In this document: piece after piece, positions 61,259 to 64,000 of the stretch | Layout of the letters: each line of letters begins with the position of its first letter | Numbering within the stretch: the first letter of the stretch is position 1 | Assembly: GCA_964416595.1 (NCBI GenBank) | Contig: CAYQES010000007.1 | Coordinates: forward strand, 1 to 64,000 | DNA: 64,000 nt | Origin: JAKFYM01 sp964416595 | GTDB lineage: Bacteria; Bdellovibrionota; UBA1018; CAIPTA01 | Direction: 5' to 3' | The notes under the pieces: model-generated | The model's database searches: none | What the model was told of the DNA's origin: nothing | What the model saw: the letters and a program-made list of their open reading frames with translations, nothing else | Translations under genes and position numbers: made by a program

Positions 61259-62927
61259 GGATACCTCCAGAGAAAAATTGGAACTTAAGATTAGGTGGAG
61301 AAACTTTTTTTCCTCTCAATACTTCTTGGGCAAACTTCTCCAATTTTGGAAAAAATATGGGCGCGTTCAACAATTGATCCGCAAGTCTCTGGGCATCCTC
61401 TTTTCGTTCCATACCCACAAGGCTTGCGAGCCGCACCCACTGCAAACTTTGTAAAATATAGGCGGGTTCACTTAAATAACGGGGATTCTCCGCCTCTCTT
61501 CCTAATGCTACAGCCTCGGCGTAGCGCTTTAGCTGATAGAGGCTCGTGGCTTGAAAGAGAATAGCATCTAAAGTTTTTTGGGAACTAAGAAAGGGTAAGG
61601 CTTTGCCGGGATCTTCTTCTTCAAAATAGGCCTGAAACGCTTCTGACATTGCTCTCTGCCGTTCCCGCTTCTCGGCCTTTGTGCCCGAAAGCACCACTTC
61701 TTCATAAACCAATTCCCGGGCGGGATCTAAAAGAGCCGCAAAATCCAATGTCACAAATCTTCCACTGGCCGTGGGGGCGGGATCCACGCTCATATGCACC
61801 GAGGCGGTTTTGTTCTGCAAATTAGAACTCAACACCACAGTTTGGATCGTATTAGCCTTTAAAATATCTTGGTAGGCACTGATTTCTCCCAAAGGATTTT
61901 CCTGGTAGCTTAAAATTTCCGCTGCAGCGGAGGCGGTGGCCGCAGAACCACCTAGCATCGCCATTGCCTTCTCATGGCGGTACACAGAATTTGTTTTATC
62001 AGGCAAGAGCATATTTTCCCATTTGCGGATCTCTGGATCATGCACATGATTGGTTTGCACGAGCTCGCTTTCAGATTCCCGCACCGCAAAGTGGCGGCTG
62101 GAAGATTCCACAGCCATACTGCGACCACGGAAAATATCTGTGAGGACAAATGTCCAAAGAGCCGGGGGGCGATTTGCACGCAAGATTTCCACGGCTTCTT
62201 CTAGAGTGCGAGCTTTGCGCAACACCATTTCGCCCAAGAGCACCATGGGTAGGCCGGAAAGGCTTTGGTCCCGAGTATAGTTTTGGTGCACGGCAAAACT
62301 GATGCCCGCTTCGTTCACGCCCGTGATTCCGCCCCAGGGCATCCCGTGGGCGGAGAACACAAGGTGCTTTAATTCGGCACTTCCCGCTTCGGGCGATACC
62401 ACCACCAATAGGGGATGGGCATCCCAAGCGCCCACGCCCCCGAAGTCTAAATTTCGGCCCATCACAAAATGGCCGTTTTTGTCTTTCCAAGCCACGCTTG
62501 TGCAACCACCGGCGGAACCGGCAGATACGCCCTGAAGCATGGTGGCTATATCCGGCAAACTTGCGGCCCGTTTTAGTTCGATGGAATCGAGTCCAAAGCC
62601 CGCGGCTAAAGCGTCCAATTCTTCCGCCCATGGCCCTGGCACTCTGCGGTGTAGCAGGCGAACAATTTGGTTCAAAGCTAAAGTAAAAGGTGAGCGTAAA
62701 TAGCTCGGCTGCACAGTGCGGATGATTTTGTGGGAAAAATAATCAATCACCGCCGGAGAAATCCCCCGCATGGCCCCCATTTGCCGGGCCCGATCTTCTG
62801 GTTTTCCCGTGAGATATAGCACTGGCAAGTTCCCGCATTTTTTCAAGCCTTCTTGCACCGTTTCGCAAGGAGCAGCCCACGCAGAAAAAGGAAGGAGCAG
62901 AGCGGCAAACAATAGACAGACTTTCAT
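61242..62927 (-). CDS. Secreted C45 (acyl-CoA:6-APA acyltransferase-like) Ntn hydrolase
   Basis: 561 aa; signal peptide to AWA. Central C45 domain with nucleophile Cys in SAGGCTSVAWKDKNG, then VMGRNLDFGG and GITGVNEAGISFAVHQNY. Normally autocleaves before the Cys. Residues ~420-550 form a helical TPR-like extension not found in the minimal family. Substrate unknown: amides, N-acyl amino acids or peptidoglycan-type compounds are possible. Confidence 0.8.
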   Translation of the reverse strand: MKVCLLFAALLLPFSAWAAPCETVQEGLKKCGNLPVLYLTGKPEDRARQMGAMRGISPAVIDYFSHKIIRTVQPSYLRSPFTLALNQIVRLLHRRVPGPWAEELDALAAGFGLDSIELKRAASLPDIATMLQGVSAGSAGGCTSVAWKDKNGHFVMGRNLDFGGVGAWDAHPLLVVVSPEAGSAELKHLVFSAHGMPWGGITGVNEAGISFAVHQNYTRDQSLSGLPMVLLGEMVLRKARTLEEAVEILRANRPPALWTFVLTDIFRGRSMAVESSSRHFAVRESESELVQTNHVHDPEIRKWENMLLPDKTNSVYRHEKAMAMLGGSAATASAAAEILSYQENPLGEISAYQDILKANTIQTVVLSSNLQNKTASVHMSVDPAPTASGRFVTLDFAALLDPARELVYEEVVLSGTKAEKRERQRAMSEAFQAYFEEEDPGKALPFLSSQKTLDAILFQATSLYQLKRYAEAVALGREAENPRYLSEPAYILQSLQWVRLASLVGMERKEDAQRLADQLLNAPIFFPKLEKFAQEVLRGKKVSPPNLKFQFFSGGIHERPY

Positions 62928-62963
62928 GGCAGTAGTTTGCCTGAAACCGCCGCGGCTTTCTAC

Positions 62964-62992
62964 TTGATCCTATGCCATTGGCGAACTAGATT
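62964..62992 (+). promoter_or_regulatory. Promoter of the N-methyltransferase gene
   Basis: TTGATC (62964-62969), 17-nt spacer, TAGATT (62987-62992). The ATG lies 9 nt after the -10, so the leader is nearly absent. Confidence 0.5.
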
Positions 62993-63001
62993 GCTCCGGA
63001 T

Positions 63002-63637
63002 ATGGCAAAAAAGAATAAACAAAAAGTAGTAGAGCGGATCTACGAGCAATTTGGCCCCTACTATAATTTTGTGTTTGGCAAACTTTTGTTCCAGGAAGGC
63101 CGAGAAGCTGCCATTGATTGTTTAGAAATTGAACCTGGTCACAAAGTGTTGGAAGTGGGAGTGGGCACGGGCCTCACGCTGCCGCTCTATCCTATCAATT
63201 GCCAAGTGATCGGCGTGGATCTTTCCCGGAGCATGTTGAATGAGGCAGAGGCGCTCATTAAACGTAAGCGCTTGAAGAATGCCACTGTAAAACTTATGGA
63301 TGCCACGAAACTAGAATTTCCCGATAATTCTTTTGATGGAGTGCTGGGCAATCTTTTTATCAGCGCCACGAGCTATCCCCGGGAGGCGTTGCTCGAGATG
63401 AAACGGGTGTGCAAGCCGGGCGGCACGATCGTGCTCATGAATCATTTTAAAAGCGAGAATCCAGTTTTAGGAACCATGGAAACAGTGTTCAATCCCTTGG
63501 CGCAAAGTTTCTTAGGTTTTAAATCTAATCTCGAAATGCAGCCGCTACTAGAATCTGTGGGTCTTGAGCCGAAACGGGTGCAAAAAGTAAATATGTTTAA
63601 TTTATGGACAGCCGTTTCCATGGTGAATAAAAAGTGA
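63002..63637 (+). CDS. pmtA: Phosphatidylethanolamine N-methyltransferase-like enzyme
   Basis: 211-aa SAM methyltransferase: YEQFGPYYNFVFGKLLFQEG, VLEVGVGTGLTLPLYP (motif I), VIGVDLSRSMLNEA and VLMNHFKSENPVLGTMETVF. The Rhodobacter-type PmtA subgroup makes phosphatidylcholine or methylated PE. Alternative: another small-molecule methyltransferase. GTGA overlap with the next gene. Confidence 0.82.
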   Translation: MAKKNKQKVVERIYEQFGPYYNFVFGKLLFQEGREAAIDCLEIEPGHKVLEVGVGTGLTLPLYPINCQVIGVDLSRSMLNEAEALIKRKRLKNATVKLMDATKLEFPDNSFDGVLGNLFISATSYPREALLEMKRVCKPGGTIVLMNHFKSENPVLGTMETVFNPLAQSFLGFKSNLEMQPLLESVGLEPKRVQKVNMFNLWTAVSMVNKK

Positions 63638-64000
63638 AACCCGCCGTAGTGGTTGGCCATTCGGGCCAGGTTTCTCGGGCTTTAGGCCAAGCCTTACAGG
63701 GCCGAAAAATTCTTTTCACGAGCTCTTCCGGTGCCGAGGGCACTTGGCCTCTTAACTTAGGCGATTCCGCTTCGATCTTGGCCTTTTTTAAAAAACTTCC
63801 TTCTCATTTTCCCCAAGCAGAAATTTTTCTCGTCGGCGCCATGACCCACGTGGACCGCTGCGAGCAAGAGCAAGACGCTTGCCGCAGGATTAACTGGGAA
63901 GGACCAGCGCTCGTGGCAAAATTAGCCCGGGAGCAGGGCCATGGCCTCACCTATTTTTCCACCGAATATGTGTTCGGTGGTGCCGAGTATGAAGGCGGTG
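63634..64000 (+). CDS. RmlD-like dTDP-4-dehydrorhamnose reductase, truncated by window
   Basis: Open to the window edge (122 codons seen). GTG start in a GTGA overlap with pmtA. Glycine motif VVVGHSGQVSRALG, then VGAMTHVDRCEQEQDACRRI-NWEG and STEYVFGG (the Tyr-x-x-x substrate motif region), typical of extended SDR sugar-nucleotide reductases. Likely dTDP-rhamnose or related envelope sugar synthesis. Confidence 0.78.
   Translation, partial: MKPAVVVGHSGQVSRALGQALQGRKILFTSSSGAEGTWPLNLGDSASILAFFKKLPSHFPQAEIFLVGAMTHVDRCEQEQDACRRINWEGPALVAKLAREQGHGLTYFSTEYVFGGAEYEGG

Noticed and set aside
1..64000. CRISPR array, insertion sequence, prophage or toxin-antitoxin pair
   Set aside because: No regularly spaced direct repeats, transposase, integrase, phage structural gene or convincing toxin-antitoxin pair was seen.

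Overview
The window reads as a compact chromosome segment of a Gram-negative, aerobic, moderate-GC bacterium. The best fit is the Bdellovibrionota / former Deltaproteobacteria. This is inferred from a TIGR02147-family regulator, a GldA/GldF/GldG-type cassette with a DUF4340 partner, a tRNA-guanine transglycosylase fused to an MnmC-like methyltransferase, a response regulator with the deltaproteobacterial 'AWEVIPELAE' tail, and a very large number of small secreted proteins of unknown function. No insertion sequence, prophage or CRISPR array is visible.

Layout. 1-6200: rdgB followed by an ABC-2 export cassette (ATPase, permease, GldG-like, DUF4340, Yip1-like). 6300-9140: HEAT-like secreted protein, ComEC, membrane J-protein. 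9200-11500: groES-groEL, then an unusually long folded 3' UTR element and a terminator. 11500-16600: trmB, a Nudix-DUF1285 fusion, nadC, birA, response regulator. 16838-17020: an unlisted 6S RNA gene, followed by a TPR/winged-helix regulator. 18900-19420: a 35-aa basic protein, tRNA-Asp, and a duplicated tRNA 3' end with its own terminator. 19430-22870: two divergent paralogous beta-propeller proteins. 22880-27240: phosphodiester glycosidase, TetR with small zinc-ribbon proteins, diheme cytochrome, LysR. 27270-30800: a four-gene operon (TIGR02147 regulator, two paralogous secreted HExxH-type proteins, outer-membrane barrel) divergent from an ABM monooxygenase across a perfect 22-bp palindrome. 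31200-33800: secreted LRR protein, a transglutaminase-elicitor-like enzyme, and a 51-aa secreted peptide made of Pro-Gly-Gln-Asp repeats. 33800-43300: PEP carboxykinase, DUF6607, more secreted proteins, TonB, glutathione peroxidase. 43300-48550: pstSCAB with DUF493, then ilvE. 48580-55070: zinc protein, agmatinase, M3 peptidase, DTW protein, HiPIP, Pif1-like helicase. 55200-64000: Tgt-MnmC fusion, periplasmic carbonic anhydrase, DUF1232, GST, secreted C45 Ntn hydrolase, phospholipid N-methyltransferase and a truncated RmlD-like gene.

Working together: core functions (chaperonin, phosphate uptake, NAD and biotin metabolism, tRNA modification, gluconeogenesis) are interleaved with a rich secreted and envelope repertoire. 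The most promising undescribed unit is the transglutaminase-like enzyme with its adjacent glutamine-repeat peptide (32313-33767). Next is the TIGR02147 operon with its palindromic operator (27270-31224). Several genes (nadC, tetR, gpx, pmtA) appear to have leaderless or near-leaderless mRNAs.
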